From assembly GCA_014925825.1 (NCBI GenBank), contig JACGCK010000036.1:273478-337477 (forward strand): 64,000 bases of DNA. Reading direction: 5' to 3'. Source of the stretch: Pholiota molesta. Taxonomy: Eukaryota > Basidiomycota > Agaricomycetes > Agaricales > Strophariaceae. Below, piece after piece: positions 10,915 to 24,456 of the stretch (within the stretch, counting starts at the first letter, position 1; every line of letters starts with the position of its first letter). The notes under the pieces are model-generated. The model worked only from the letters and a program-made list of their open reading frames with translations, made no database searches and was not told the origin of the DNA. The position numbers and the translations under genes are program-made.

Positions 10915-11647
10915 TTTTCTTCAACCATGCGACGTTTCTTCACTCATTAGACATTCCCTTCCGGCGCTTGTCTCATCTCTTGCTTGCACCTTCATTGTGC
11001 ATAATTTGTATGGCACTCATCGACCTCTCCATCCCATCCATGCCCACATTCATAACTCTACTACATACATCTCCTTTTTTACTAATCGTTTTGCTGTTTT
11101 GCTCTTGCCTCTTGTCCTTGCATGCATCCTACATATTGCTTTTTATTGACCAAGTCTACTCACATTTGCCCTCTTCACTTGCATATATTTTTATTCTTTA
11201 CCTCACTGCATTTCATTGAAGACACTAATTATTCTCTCGTCTTTATTTTTTGGTCCCAACCTCTGTATATATCCTCCTCGAAAGTATGGCCTCGTAATAT
11301 GCAACTCCCTCTAATATGCTTCCTATCCACACCATCCCATACCTCCGTCCGGTTTTTTAGCGCCGAACCCTAGACGTCACATCATGTAGCAACTCGATTT
11401 TTTTTTTCGGGCAACCACCATTGCAGCATTACAGCGCCGTATCCACCAATTTTTTGCACCAAATACATAGAATAATGACCCTACTAGTTACCCCCTTGGA
11501 AGTACTTGGTACTCCCGAAAGAGATGTGTATGTCACGGGCCACTGATAAAATAAGGCGGTCCGATCAGAGATCACTAGTCACTTTGGCCCGGGACCGCCC
11601 AATCGGACCCACAACTTTGTTGATACCACACCTTTACAGCTTCCTCC
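10915..11647. other. intergenic region, T-rich
   Basis: Pyrimidine-rich downstream region of the preceding gene followed by the MetAP1 promoter. Overlapping short frames are low-complexity artefacts. I see no gene. Confidence 0.5.
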
Positions 11648-13582
11648 ATGTCGTCTGCTCCAGTCCCTTGTCAAAGCCAATCTTGTCCCAATGGCAACCC
11701 TCCATCGCGTTTAGAATGCCCCACTTGTGCCAAGTGCGTCCTTTATCTGCGAATACAACACCTGCCATAACACACAATTCTCATAAATCACAGACTGGGA
11801 ATACGCGGCTCGTTCTATTGTGGGCAAGAGTGTTTCAAGGCAGGATGTGAGCGTCGTGCATATGGCTAGCGTTCCTGACAATCAATTCTGATCCATTCGC
11901 CTTGCCACAGGGGTCAGTCCGGAAACCGATCGTATTGCCTAGTGCGAGCGAGCGCTAATTTATCATGTCAGAAAACACACAAAATAGTCCACGATCTCGC
12001 AAAAACGGGAGGAGTTAATCTGCCCTCAGGTGCCTATCCTCGTTGTCTTTCTTCCGACAGGGTTTCAATGACCTCACTCCAGCAGATGGGACCTATAATC
12101 CGTTCCCCAACTTCGAATTCACGGGCACACTGCGCCCGGTCTATCCATTGTCGCCCAAACGTGTCGTCCCCGCCCACATTCCTCGACCAGACTATGTGGC
12201 GGCCGGCGGTACGTGTTTCATCCCAGCGCCTTGTATCCGTCGACTTATCCCCAACCCATCCCCTCTATAATTATAGGCAAGCCACTTTCGGAGATCCAGG
12301 CCGCCGGGCAGCCTCCGCGAATACTGAACGCAGAGGAAATAGAAAAGATGCGCACAGTCTGTCGGGTAGGTCACCTCTCGCATCTCATGCGCCGCTCGTA
12401 AAAAAATTCACCCGCGGCATGACGCCCTCTTTCCCCTTGGACCACCTGCATAGCTCACGCGTGAAGTTTTGGATATTGCCGCGGCCGCCGTCCGGCCTGG
12501 CATTACGACCGACGAGATCGACGAGATCGTGCACAACGCGACCATCGAGCGGAACGCGTACCCGTCCCCTCTAGGGTATCGGGGGTATGCTAAATCCGTA
12601 TGCACGTATGTTCGCGCTGGCCCTCCTCCCCATGCCCCCCCTCCAATGTGTTTCATGAGGACAGCTCATTAATGTTTTTCTTGTGTTTCTGCGTCTGCCC
12701 TTCAGATCCGTAAATGAAGCTATCTGCCATGGTATACCAGATAAACGGAAATTGAAGGAAGGAGACATCATTAACATTGGTACGTTTCCACTCATAATGA
12801 GACGGCGAATGATAAGACTCATTTATTGTGTCCAGACGTATCAGTGTACTACGATGGTAGGGTTACCCAAGTTAATGTGTTTTGATCCTTTATAACCCTG
12901 CTTATTTATAGGCTTCCATGGTGATCTGAACGAGACATACCCAGTAGGAGAGATAGACGAGGAGTCGAAAAAACTCATTCGCACTACACGCGAGAGTCTC
13001 GACGAGGCTATTAAAATTTGCAAGCCAGGAGCACTCTTTCGCGACTTAGGAAAAGCCATGTCAGTCACCCGATTCATTTGGTTACCTGTTTCCATGAAAT
13101 TAATTGACTTTGAATAGTGAACCCGTAGCGCGAGCGAACGGCTGTGCCGTCGTGCGAACGTACACAGGACATGGTGTCAACCAGCTCTTCCATGGTGCTC
13201 CGAACATCCCGCATTATGCGAAGAATAAGGCGGTCGGAACGATGAAAGCTGGAATGGTGAGTGAGAACATTCGCAAAGTATTTTCCGTGTCATAATTTTC
13301 ATTCTTCAGACCTTCACCGTTGAGCCTGTGAGTTATTCCATGCTCAACGTTGATTTGCTACATGCTGACAATCACTAGATGCTAACCTTGGTACTAATTG
13401 GGGTGATGTGCACTGGCCTGATAACTGGACTGCTACTACCATAGATGGCAAAAGGAGCGCTCAATTCGAAGATACTCTTCTGTAAGCAGTCTTTTTACCG
13501 ACTACTAGGTTAACATTTTCACTCAATGTTTTTCAGGATCACCGAGACGGGAGTGGAAATTCTCACCAAGAAGACAAACTAA
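11648..13582 (+). CDS. MAP1: methionine aminopeptidase type 1
   Basis: Cytosolic metallopeptidase that removes the initiator methionine from nascent chains. ATG 11648 opens a zinc-finger-like N-terminus ([30 protein letters not shown]) expected in ribosome-associated MetAP1. The pita-bread domain follows: [52 protein letters not shown] (two metal-ligand Asp), [12 protein letters not shown] (His), MTFTVEPM (Glu) and [14 protein letters not shown] (Glu). It ends at TAA 13580-13582. The residue after the last ligand Glu is Asp where His is usual. A tiny exon (11911-11912) seems needed to encode the conserved Trp of KAGW-KTHKIVH. Near 13380 one base appears to be missing between TFTVEPM and [15 protein letters not shown]. 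Confidence 0.93.
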
Positions 13583-13727
13583 ATTTGGCAGATATTGGCT
13601 ACATCATGACATGCTATGGATTAGATTATATTTTTGAGGATTACTGTCCATCGAGAGCATAACGTATACGTTACACAGGCATCCACGTCCCTCGAAACCT
13701 CGCCCTCTTTTCCGACTGTCCATGGAT

Positions 13728-16402
13728 TCACTTCGTTTTAGTATGCTCGATTTCGGCATTGATGTCCTGAGTCGCATCGTCAAAATGTGCTTCAGGATCA
13801 ATTTCCGAAAGCCGCTTGACAGTGACACCGTCTGTGAGAGAGGCGCGCCGCACTCGGTGAGATGACTGTTCCTTCGATGTTGGCGCCATACGAAGACGTT
13901 GCAGATCGGCATAAGAGCCTTGTCTACTTCGCGACTTTTGTTGTTGGGAGGGAGGTTTAAGGCCCCCGTCACTGTCAACGAGTCCAACGACGTTATCGTA
14001 GTCTCCCGTGTCTTCTTCATCTGAATCGTCTGGTGTGTTGATTCTGCTGATATCGTCAACTGGCCCGCCCCATGCACTTGTTCCGCGCTTCGAACTGCGA
14101 CTCCAGCCGAAAAGCCTTTCGTCGATCCAGGTCATTGGGTGAATAAGTCCCAGACCTTGGGCGTCAACGGCGCCGACACTGCTTTTCCTTCTCCATAAAC
14201 CCGAAGGTCCGTTAGATGGAGGAGCACTAGCCGAAGGCAAAATACGTGTCTGCACCGAAAGAAAGTGAATAAAAGACAAAGGATAGGATCAAGTACCAGA
14301 CAGCGCACCTCATCGAAGTCGTCGTACAATTTTGGACCAAAATCGTTGATGAGGCTTGCAACTTGATTTGCCAAGTTGATCCTATCAGCTTTGAGCTTGT
14401 CAAGCGAACGCTGTTGTCCAGGGAATAACGCGATAATAAGAGGAGGAAGTGACTTAAGGATACATTGATTAGTATGGCGTTAGAACGGATAGACTGGTGC
14501 TCACTTGAGGACGTCCATTCCAGCCTCTCCAAATTTGAGTGCCGCATAGTTCATGAACGGTAAAGATACAACAACCAAGAACGGTGTCCAGATTCTCCAT
14601 TTAAGCGGAGCGTTAGCACGAATAGCTACTAATGTGGCAATGATTGCATAAAGGGTGTAAAGAACAGGCGTAACGCCCATAGCGATCAGGATCTTCCATG
14701 TTGCCAAAACATCTCGCCCAGCAATCTTGACGACGGAAGCAGCGAGTGCAGCTAGTAGGTAGGTCAGGAAGTGGAAATACAATAATTATAATGATGCATA
14801 CCTTTTGCCTTCTTTCTCGATATGATGGAAGCCAAAATGAGAATAGGTGAATTCAAGACTGTACCTGGAAGCGCGAGGAGGGTCCAAGAAAGAAGAAGGA
14901 CGATACGATATAGGAGTAGGCCTAGAGTCTTCCAGCTTGCTTTTTGTGCTCGTGGAACCTTGTTGACGATTAGTTTTCATCATTGAGAATAAAAATAGAG
15001 CAGCCTTACTTGGTGGTCTCGAAGACCCAAGTCTCGAACGCGGCGATTATATTTTAAGACATCTGCTCGTAGTTTCTGGACTCGAGGTTCGTCTTTGAAA
15101 TGGACGTAGCCTTCCAACAATCTCCGGTTCAACTCCACCACTTGACCGAGAGTGAGATGTTGTCCAGGCGTTTTGTACAGACGTCGAACAGCTTGAATGA
15201 GCTATATGAAAGAGAAAGACTTGGGGATGAAGTCGTCTGGTAAAGAATCAATCTATGAGCTCACCATTAGAGTGTCGTAATCTGGTGCTCGGATGGTGAC
15301 AGTTTTCAAACCATTGTAAATTAAATCGAGGAATTTGGCGACAGCTTCTCGTTTTTGTGTTCCTCCTTGTTTGAACATTTCAACGAGCTCGGGTGGGACA
15401 TCCAAAGCCGTGCCAAATTCCACCACAGCCCGGGAACGAAATCGGTGTGCATGGAAATATGAAAGACCGACTGGAACAATCTTGACTTGTAGATTTGGAT
15501 CGTTCGCCATTGCTCCAAGAGCCATAACTGAAACTCCTGCCTTGAGCGGTAGAAGGTCCGTACGGTCGTGACTTCCACCTAAACTCTGTCTTAGAGAGAA
15601 ATCGTAATGAGAGGAAAATCTAGTAATACCTTCAGGGAAAATTCCAATACTTCCTCCTTCCTTCAGGCACTGATAGACATGTCGGTACATATCCTGTTGA
15701 TCAACGTAAGGCAACTTCTTGTATTCCAAACCATTGATTCCTTCAGCTTTCAATTCATCCAGTTTATCGCGTATTCGGGCCGTACCCTTGCCACTCTCTC
15801 CTCCAAACTCCTTTTTGACGCGCAATTCGGTATCCGATATTACTTCAACTACTTCAGCGACGGCAGAGCTAACTGATTTTGGTAACAGAATTGCATGCGG
15901 GGCGTGAATTCTTCGAGGAAACTCGTTCCTTCACCAAGAACAAGGCATGGGTCCTCTGGGGAAATCCATACTCTTCCTTTGCCTGGGGAAGCCATATCTG
16001 CGGCTCGAGAGACGGGAACTGCATCATTTGTTACACAGGCGCTTATGTCATAGACTAGAAAATATTGGACTGACTGCTATCCATTAACCGCGCAAAGAAT
16101 CCAACCCATTTCCTATTCATACTTGCGGCCGCCGTGAGGAACTGCACATGTCGATGTGTTTCGCGGTATACTTCAAGGCTCAGGAGGAGCGGGTCGAGAA
16201 ACTAGGCAGATTCAGAAATTACAGCAAAGTGAATACACGAGGCACTGACCTGGTTGTTGTGGGGTGCGCCTACGAAGATGACAGGTCCTTCTTTGGGAAT
16301 ATGGTAGGCACCACGAGGACGCACTTCTCTGAAGAATATCTGAGTGATTGTCCTCCAGAAGAGCATTGCAGCGTCATAGCTAAGATGTGCTTTCTCGGCC
16401 AT
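13728..16402 (-). CDS. SCT1: glycerol-3-phosphate/DHAP acyltransferase
   Basis: ER membrane enzyme (fungal Sct1/Gpt2 class) that acylates glycerol-3-phosphate or dihydroxyacetone phosphate in the first step of phospholipid and triglyceride synthesis. From ATG 16400-16402 (MAEKAHLSYDAAMLFWR) the acyltransferase blocks appear in order: PHNNQFLDPLLL (His...Asp catalytic box), IPVSRAADMA, IGIFPEG then GSHDRTDLLPLKAG, and VKIVPVGLSYFHAHRFRSR. Hydrophobic spans follow (LLLYRIVLLLSWTLLALPG, VTPVLYTLYAIIATLVAIR, IWTPFLVVVSLPFMNYAAL). The tail is Ser/Asp-rich and probably phosphorylated; it ends at 13728. The length is about 750 residues, normal for the family. One base seems to be missing near 15,890 between EFTPRMQ and ILLPKSVSSAV. 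The symbol could equally be GPT2. Confidence 0.9.
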
Positions 16403-16820
16403 GGTGAAGGTAGATGGGAGAGAGGTGACGCAAGTGTGTGAGGCTTATGGTCGACAGCCGACCAGCATGTAAGTGAGAGATAACGCGTTGGGGAAGTGGC
16501 TAGAATGCAAGAGAGATAATAATGCCCGTCCTCTTCAGCGGCTAATAGCGGGTCGGGCCCAGTTGATCCCCAGCAAACATGACTTCCAAATAAAGCAAGG
16601 CCAAATAGCCCCTTCCGTCTTATTCTCGTCGAGACTGCACACTTACAGTTACACGTTGCATTGGAGTCATGTGATTGCCTGGTTTGCCTGCGGAAGCATG
16701 ATCTGGGAATATATTATGTTGTTGATAATGTATGTAGGACACCATGCATGTGCGAAGAATGACAGTCCACTGCCCCAAAGGTATAAAAATAGTATACATT
16801 GTCAAATATGAAAGAGGAAA

Positions 16821-19800
16821 TCAACCCAAGGAAGTCCGTGAAGGTGTCGTACGGTCTTGTGACGATCCGGCGCTCAGAGTGCTCGATCGGTATTGGAAGA
16901 TGTCGTGCAATCTCGAAAGCTTCTCTTGATGATCTGTTCCTTCAAGGATCGTTGATGATCGCGTAGGGGACTTTGAGACCATTTCTGGAGGAATTGGCGG
17001 GTTCCTCTTGGCATTGTATTCTAATTCTGTAGGCATGTAATGTTTAACAGTGTGTTAGTTAGGGAATAAACAGATATCACTCACTAGACAAGCTATCTGC
17101 CACTGCGACATTGCGCTCTTGATCTTCAGCTGCGCGACTGGCCAAAGCCCTGTTGATATACTTCCTGAAGGCAGCACCCGTTGATTCCAAAAGTTTCTCG
17201 ACGCGCGGCCTCTTGTGAGGATATGCCTTGAGGAAGTGATGGAGCTCCGTAATGCCTTCCTTGTGCAATGCGCCAGTCGTTTCACTTGAGATATGGCCAA
17301 TAATGACAAGCAACTGTGCATCCGGATCAGGTTCCTCGACATTGGGGGAATACCTGCCATTGTCTTGCGTGGAAGAAGAGCTTGGACTTGTTCTGTGACT
17401 CCCAAGGCGGTGGTGGGAATGAACAGAAGATGCTTGAGGAGACAGGGGTCGACTGGATGAAGGTGAAGCAGACTGTGTATAGTCTCTGTTAGTACCATTT
17501 CCGTTTCTACGGGGTGCGGCTGCTTCGGCTGCTTCGGCTGCAGCTGCAGCTGCTGCTTTCGCACTCGAGTTTAGGATCCGGTACACATAGGGATAAACGA
17601 TTGTCGCAGAAGGATCGTCGAAGGAGGCCGAAAGTAACTCATATACGTCGTCGCCGTAGTGTGCTTGAAGAGTATAAGTAGATGATTCTAAAGCAGTAGA
17701 GACATGAAGCTACTCACCAACAATGTGTTGAATGATCACTTTAATTGTACGCAGAGGCATATCTCCGCAAGGGACTCTATTGGTGGCGCGTGCTCGCCAC
17801 TCGTTGGGAGGTACCGACTGCAAGAAATGTTCAATGGCGGGGAATAACTCCACAGGATCCAGAAGGTTTTCGCCGAGGTCCTGGGGTATGTTCCTCGCCA
17901 ACTTCCAAACACACTTCAATACCAACTCCGCCACCTTTGCTTCCTTTGACTCTGGGAGGGTGCCATTACTTGGGAACGGCTTGACGATTTGTAGAAGAAG
18001 TGCGAATAGGGCTCTGAATATGCAGATAAGTATCAATAGGCAGGTAGAACTATATTGACTAACCTGAATATGGACATTCGTCTACCGGTCGCGAAGAGCC
18101 GCAGAATGATCATGTTGATGAAGCGCGACAAATCTTTTACTTTCTTCATAGGGCTGTCATCTGTCTCAAGAAGACGGAGCGTCAATTCTTCCAAAAGAGC
18201 AGTGAGGATTTCAACTGTCAACGATTCCGCCAAAAACGAATGATCACAGAAATTATTCAGTGTCTGTATCAGGTGTTTGGCAAGCCGGAAATTTTCATCC
18301 AGAACAAGATCATTAGGATGTTCGAAAACATGGGCCATTTGCAAGGTTATCGTCTCGATAAGGCCTTCTGTATGTTCCGCAAGTTCACGGTATTGAGGCG
18401 ACGATGGTCCGTTATCAGGGCCAACAGAAAGAATTTTCTGGATCTTCTTCAGGGCATCTACACTCCGAGAAGGATCACTACTGAGAATAGTGGATATTGT
18501 GAGAGTGATTTCTTCTGCGCCGTCGTTGCGTTGTGGTTCTTCGACGGCCGCCGCTGCTTCGTATCTCGGAAAGGCTAGCCTGCTAGTGGTGGGAGCAGGA
18601 GCAGGCTCCTCGTATTCTGGTATTCTCGCAGGAATCTCTTCTTCCAGTGGCGGAGCTAGGACTGCTTGTGGTTGGGGGATATTTGCACGAGGTCGCCCAA
18701 GTCGCGAAGGAAGCATACTTCGAGGCCTGAGTTTGTTTGGAGAGGAAGGTACTGCGGAGGCGGCTACTGCAGCGGGGCGAAGAGGTGATTCAGGTCGAGG
18801 TGATGGAGCTGGTGAGGCGGAGCGGATACCGGCTGGTGATTGGGGACGAGCGAGACGAGAAATACCTGAGACAGATGGGCTAGCAGGCCTTGCCGGGTTG
18901 GCTGTCAAGCGCGACACAGCGGCAATAGCAGGAGTGATGACAGGTGCAGGGGCGCCAGCGGGTTCAGTTTTGCCTTGAGAGCTAGGGCCAGGTACACGAC
19001 GCAATCGTTCTTCTAGCTGCGTCTTATCCTTCGGAGAAAGAGGTCCAACTAAAGACCACACTTTTTCTCCTACGAGAGTATATGCTTCACTAAAAAGGGT
19101 GTCAGATTGAATATTATTTCAAGCTTGCGTGTACACACCTCAATGTCCCTAGTGTCGACTTTCGCACTTGTGCATCTTTATCCGACAAAAGGGATGCTAT
19201 AACTGGGAAAGCCTTCGCTGGCTCGCTGGCTCCCATCCCTGACTTCTTGAGGATTGCAGACATCTCGTCCAAGGTTCCCTGTCGCGTTTTCGCCACTTTC
19301 GCCTTCAAACCATGATCCAGGAGAAGTTGGAAAACCCTGCTATATGCATACACAGTGGGAAGGGTCCGAATTATTTGCTGGGCTCTCACTCGAACTTGTT
19401 CTCGTGCGTCACCAAGCTATAACCATAAATGTAAGCTTTGGATTGAACTCCGGATCTCGTGCGTACCTTAAAAACAACGGTAGGAACAAAGCACATAGCT
19501 TCATTGTCAATTAACTGATAGTTAACACTTCGAAGGAATGCCAAAATAGCTTCAGCGACATCCAGGCATTTAGAGATGAGATTCGGTTGTGGCTCGTGGA
19601 ATTTGATAGATATGTATTTGAGGGGAAGATCAAGGTTGGCAAGGCATAGCTTTTGAATATTTTCATCAGCGTCTATAGCCCCGGAATAAAAGTCTGCAAT
19701 TGTAGTCAGTCCGTTTATCCAGTCATTGACCGCATTGTGGTCATGACTGAACAACCGCGCAACGAGCTCTTTGGATGTATGTGGGTCCATCTGAGCCTGC

Positions 19801-22800
19801 AACGCATCCGCGAGATCTTTCCGAGTGGGTCCGCCCTCGTTGACCCACCGACTCACATCTTTGCCCAATCTGCTCTTTTTAGTCTCGAGATTCATGTTGG
19901 AGAAAGGAAGTGATCCGTTCATTGTGGGCGACGATGTTGAAGCCTTTGCTGGTATAGTACTTGCTGGTATGGTCGCTTGATTGCGTTTGGTTTATTGGTT
20001 GGCTCAGTGTTTTCTGCTCGAGAATCTGGCCTGCTAAGGCTTTGAGGAAGTTTGCGGCGCACACCTAACCCTTTAGCAACAGCAGGTTTACTATCAGGCA
20101 CTGAGGCAGTGACGGGTGATTCCGGACCGGGACTTGGTGGGGAAGGAACAGGCGAGACAGCAACTTTTGCGACCGGTGCTGCTTTTGGAGCGGGGGCCGC
20201 AGATTCTGAAGGTCGAGCGGCCTGAATAGGGGTATTGCACTTGAACGAGAAGCTGGTTTCAGTGAATTGGTTTGTTGGAGGACGAAATCATAACTTGAAC
20301 ACTGAATGAGAATCGGAAGAAGAGCCTGAGCAGCCTTGCGTATATCACTGCTACGATCATCAAGAGACCCTACGATGAGGGGCGCCCAACCCCGCAGATC
20401 AAGAGACGCTTGGGGTTCATGGCCCTTGAACCAATCGACTGCCCATTGAATAAGAGTTGCCTTCTGAAGAGGATTAGTGCTTTCCAGCGCCGTCGTGACG
20501 CCGGGAACCATGCAATCAACCCCTTCACAAGCCTCGGCAATTGCGTTTAGGGTTTGGACAGCAGCAGCTCGAATGTTGGCCTTTTGATCTGATAGCACAG
20601 TGCAAATTGGAGTAACGAGAAGGCGAGCATGCTTGTCGAAAGGTTTACCCATGCCAGTCGCTATCCGTGACACGATGTCAAGAGCTAAGACTTGCACAGC
20701 TTTGTTCGAATCTGTCACTCTTGATTTCAGAATCTGGCCGATTTCACCTGTTCATCAGAATAAGTATCAGGTGCGCGGTCGAGAAGAGGGAAGAATTACC
20801 CATGCTAGGCTTCAATCGTTTATTGCTTCCTTGATCAAGCAATCCTTGCAGGGCTTCCAATGCCTCCTTCTTCGTTTTCCAGGCGTCGCTTTTCGCGTCC
20901 GTCAAGATCGTTGTGCCTTTAAATATGCCATCCAGTTCCACGCGAGGGAAGAGATCGTCAAGTGGATCCGCCACACTAGCTTGAGCTTTCGATCCACCGG
21001 AATCAGCTGCGACGTTGGCAAATCTGCTGACACTCTAGAAGGTTCGGGCGCTGCTTGACCTTCAACCTTGTCAAATTCAGATGTGATGGTATTCAGAAGT
21101 TGAGGGTTGAGATCCTCGATGAGGTCTTTGACGCCTTTAGATGTTGTGATAATCAGAACGTTTGGAGGATTGAGACGAGTGCTTAGTGCTTACTAGAACC
21201 CGCGAACAACTTTACCGTAACTAAAGCCTTTGTTGCACTCGTACGAACAGAGGCGTTCGAATTTTGCAATGCCGTCTTCAGGAAGTCAATTAATCCTCGT
21301 AGGGAGAGCCCGGCAATACCAAAATCAGTTAAAGCGGAATTGATCCAGGTAATCGCATCAGCCAAAGTCTTTGGAGCTTTTGTTTGGACAAAGGGTCATA
21401 CGCTTCCGGAAACATGTTAGTTAGGGTTAGACAGTGTCAAATTTTGAGGTATACCTTGACCAAGGACGAATTGCAATGAGGTCTTTTCTGCAAAGCTGAG
21501 CAAAGTATCACCCGCAGGTTTTTTCAACTTCAAGTCGCCAAGCTTTTCGGTTAGGTGACCAACGCAGAGAGCAACACACGATCTTCCGAAAGAAGGACAC
21601 TGCTGGGCGAGAAAAGCCAAACTGCCATATATTTTGGCAGAAACCTAAATAAAAAATATGGTCAATGTCAAATTGGAAGTTACCCGCGGCTCGGCAGGAA
21701 TAGGAAATATACCTGGAAATTTTTCTCATTCCAGCCTTTCTTGGCCAAGGCACGGACAACCACTTCGGCGTCCAAAGATTCCACTTCCGCTTCAAGCCAA
21801 GGCGTCAATTCATCCAACGCAGCAAGTCTCGTCTTCCAATTGGCGTCGCCCAGGCCTGTCATAACCGAAGCCGGAATCAGATCAGCAGCGAGGGCCTCTG
21901 CATCCTCAGGCGTATGCTTGTACTTGACTGCATCAAGATTGGCCGCCGCCGATGCGCCAGGTTTATTCGAAGACTTAGCAGCCGCACCGGTAGGAGCCGC
22001 TTTCTTTGGAGCACTGGCAGCGGGTGTTGCAGCTACGGCAGGTTTCTTTGGCTAAAATTCCGATATGAATATTAGCACAATTTTTTTCACAGAAACAGGT
22101 ATATTTACAGCGGGCTTAGCGGCTGGTTTCGATGCAGTTGGTTTTTGGGAGGCGGCGCTTCTTCCTCTGGTACGTTCTTTGGGATTGCTTTGGGAGCAGA
22201 TTTCTTCGCGGCGGGCGCTGCTGCTGGTGCAGGGGCCCTAGCAGGGGCAGGCCCTCCAGCTTTGCATTTTACAGTGGCTTTTTCAAAGGCTTCTTTGATT
22301 TTTGCCTTTCGCAAATCCGGAAGACCTTCCATCGTTGCATTGAGCGGCCGTTCCCCCACCATCTTCATGAGGGTACCAAAGCAGGTCGCCGCCTCGTTAC
22401 GAGCACCCTCAAATCCGTCTTCAAGTAACACTGCTAAAGTCTCCGCCAACGGTTTGATCTGAGCGGGTTGTATTGGCGCTTTGGCCGACGAAATAGCTCT
22501 ACCAAGAAACTTCAAAGTGCCTTCCTTGACTTGAGGATTCTTCGACTTCAAAGCAGTATCAAGATCGGGGATGATATCCGTAAGGGTAGTCTAAAGACGA
22601 TTTATTTTCGTCCATACGTGCACAGACTGGAAAGTGACTTACTGTGTTGAAGATTGCGTCCAAAGAAGCACCGATGGCATCAGTAACATTCGCTTTTCTT
22701 TCCTTTAATCTTTCTAGCATCAAAGGCACGACGCTTTCCCTATATCTCGCAAACGGCGCCATCATCCCTTTTGCAAGTCCTTCCAAAGCATTGGCTGCTA

Positions 22801-24013
22801 CCATGACACAATTAATATTTGCGTCCTTAGCGATGCAAGTGGCTAGTGAGCGGGATAATTCAGCTATCTCGGCCCCATCCTTGACTCTGGGTGTATTGTT
22901 TATGACTGTTACAAGATCATCGAGAGCTTCTTTCCGTTCTTTCCACTTTGAGGATTTGAGATTTGTTTGGAATGAAGACGGTAGCTTAGGCATTATATCT
23001 TCAGGTTCGGCAAATGAGCGTGGATCGGGAGGAGCCATATCATCTGATATATTGCAAAGTCATTTAAATAAAATTTGAAGATAGATGTCAAATTTTACTC
23101 ACCTTCCTCCTCTTCGACGGGCGCAGCATCCTCGCTGAGGCTACTTCGCGTGACTGAGCACGCGTAACTCTATCAGGTTTCAAAGTCTTATGCCCCTTTC
23201 CATCCTTCTCCAACGCTTCGAAGGAATCCTTCAATTCTTTGACTTGTACCGGCTTCAAATCAGCCAACCAAGGTTCGATGCCAGGACCAATGTATTGATA
23301 TAGGACGATTGTGAGATTGGTCCCCTCTGCTCGAACAGTCTTATCGCTGTGCGCAAATATTTTTGGTAAAGCCTTCAAAATTGGAGGCGAGGGAACGACT
23401 TGTGCGCCAAAAACGCTATATTCAGGTCAGCACGTCAACCGATGAGGACCCTGTCTGCACGTGTACTCACCGTACTATTTCTTTCAAAGCCTGGACACAT
23501 CCTGCTATGGCTTTGGGTTGTTTTGCGGAGAGGCCTACTAATAAATCGGTCTGAATAAGAGAGATGCGTTGAGATATATGCCCAAGTTGAAATCCGAGGT
23601 AGAACTTACCACGACCCCTGCGCCACCATTCTCTACTTCAACATATTGAGTCACAAGCTCGATGGCTTGGTTCTTGGTACCGACGCGCGTCGAGCCTAAG
23701 CACTTGTCGACCAAAGCTGGAACGACTCCGTCTCGCGTTTTGGCAGCTGTTTCTCCGGCAAACTTTACAAGAGCCACGAGACATTCAACTCCTTTTTCTT
23801 GAGCAACAGCATTAGCGTCCGTGGCGAATTTCTTCAATAGGTCCACATTGTTGACATATGGTTTGAATGCAGGATCAGTATCCGATGCAGTGTTTCCGAA
23901 AGTCTTGATCAAGGATTCGTATGCACTAACGCGCGCTTTCCATTTTTATGGGCGAGTCTTTCAGAGATCGGAAGGGTTGTGAAATCTTCTTCCGGCGGCG
24001 GAGGACCATCCAT
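16821..24013 (-). CDS. STU2: XMAP215/Stu2-family microtubule polymerase, five TOG domains
   Basis: Microtubule polymerase that binds tubulin dimers through TOG arrays at plus ends, spindle poles and kinetochores. From ATG 24011-24013 (MDGPPPPEEDFTTLP) I see TOG1 (WKARVSAYESLIKTFG, to about 23,160), TOG2 (KSSKWKERKEALDDLV, to about 22,240), a basic Ala/Pro/Lys linker, TOG3 (NWKTRLAALDELTPWLE), TOG4 (AWKTKKEALEALQGLLDQG) and TOG5 (DVSRWVNEGGPTRKDLAD). A Pro/Ser/Arg linker and a helical C-terminal domain (about 18,550-17,700) follow, then a tail ending at 16,821. The length is about 2,100 residues. Six apparent single-base losses break the frame near 23,945, 23,145, 22,144, 21,021, 20,235 and 19,981. 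The protein resumes intact after each, so I infer consensus errors. Such a protein is generally essential. Confidence 0.9.
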
Positions 24014-24456
24014 CGTCTAGATATTTGGATATCAAGATCTGAAGGAAACGGTCGCCGGGGGAAGGATACGGACTGGAAAGTGTAAAGTTAACACAACTTG
24101 TTGAATTAGTACTTGAGGTGCAATATGGCTTCACGTGACCAGTCAACAATTATGTCACGTCGCGAACACGCTGGCCTGGTTGTCAATTAAATTCTTGCGC
24201 CCCTGATTTGAATCAAACGCGGAGTCGTTATCGAGCAAATTGTGAGATTGCCAGAACCATGTTTAATGATTACAGCAAATATACAGCAAACCACAATTAT
24301 AGTGATGTTGGACATACTGTGCCCTTAGTTCGAGCGAATCCGGAGTCGCAAAGTGAATTTGTGCGATTACATTGGGTGAATTGATGCTGTCTAAAATTTA
24401 CAACAAGTAGTTCGGTACGTTGCAGATCGTAGTAGTTCTAATCACAAAATTCCAGG
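24014..24456. promoter_or_regulatory. spacer upstream of STU2, downstream of APC5
   Basis: AT-rich 440-bp spacer between the APC5 stop (24,457) and the STU2 start (24,013), both on the minus strand. It must hold the STU2 promoter. I see no coding signal. Confidence 0.5.

Noticed and set aside
16821..24013. STU2-like gene as a pseudogene
   Set aside because: Six frameshifts are all single missing bases with conserved protein resuming at once, neighbouring essential genes show the same, and I see no nonsense substitutions.
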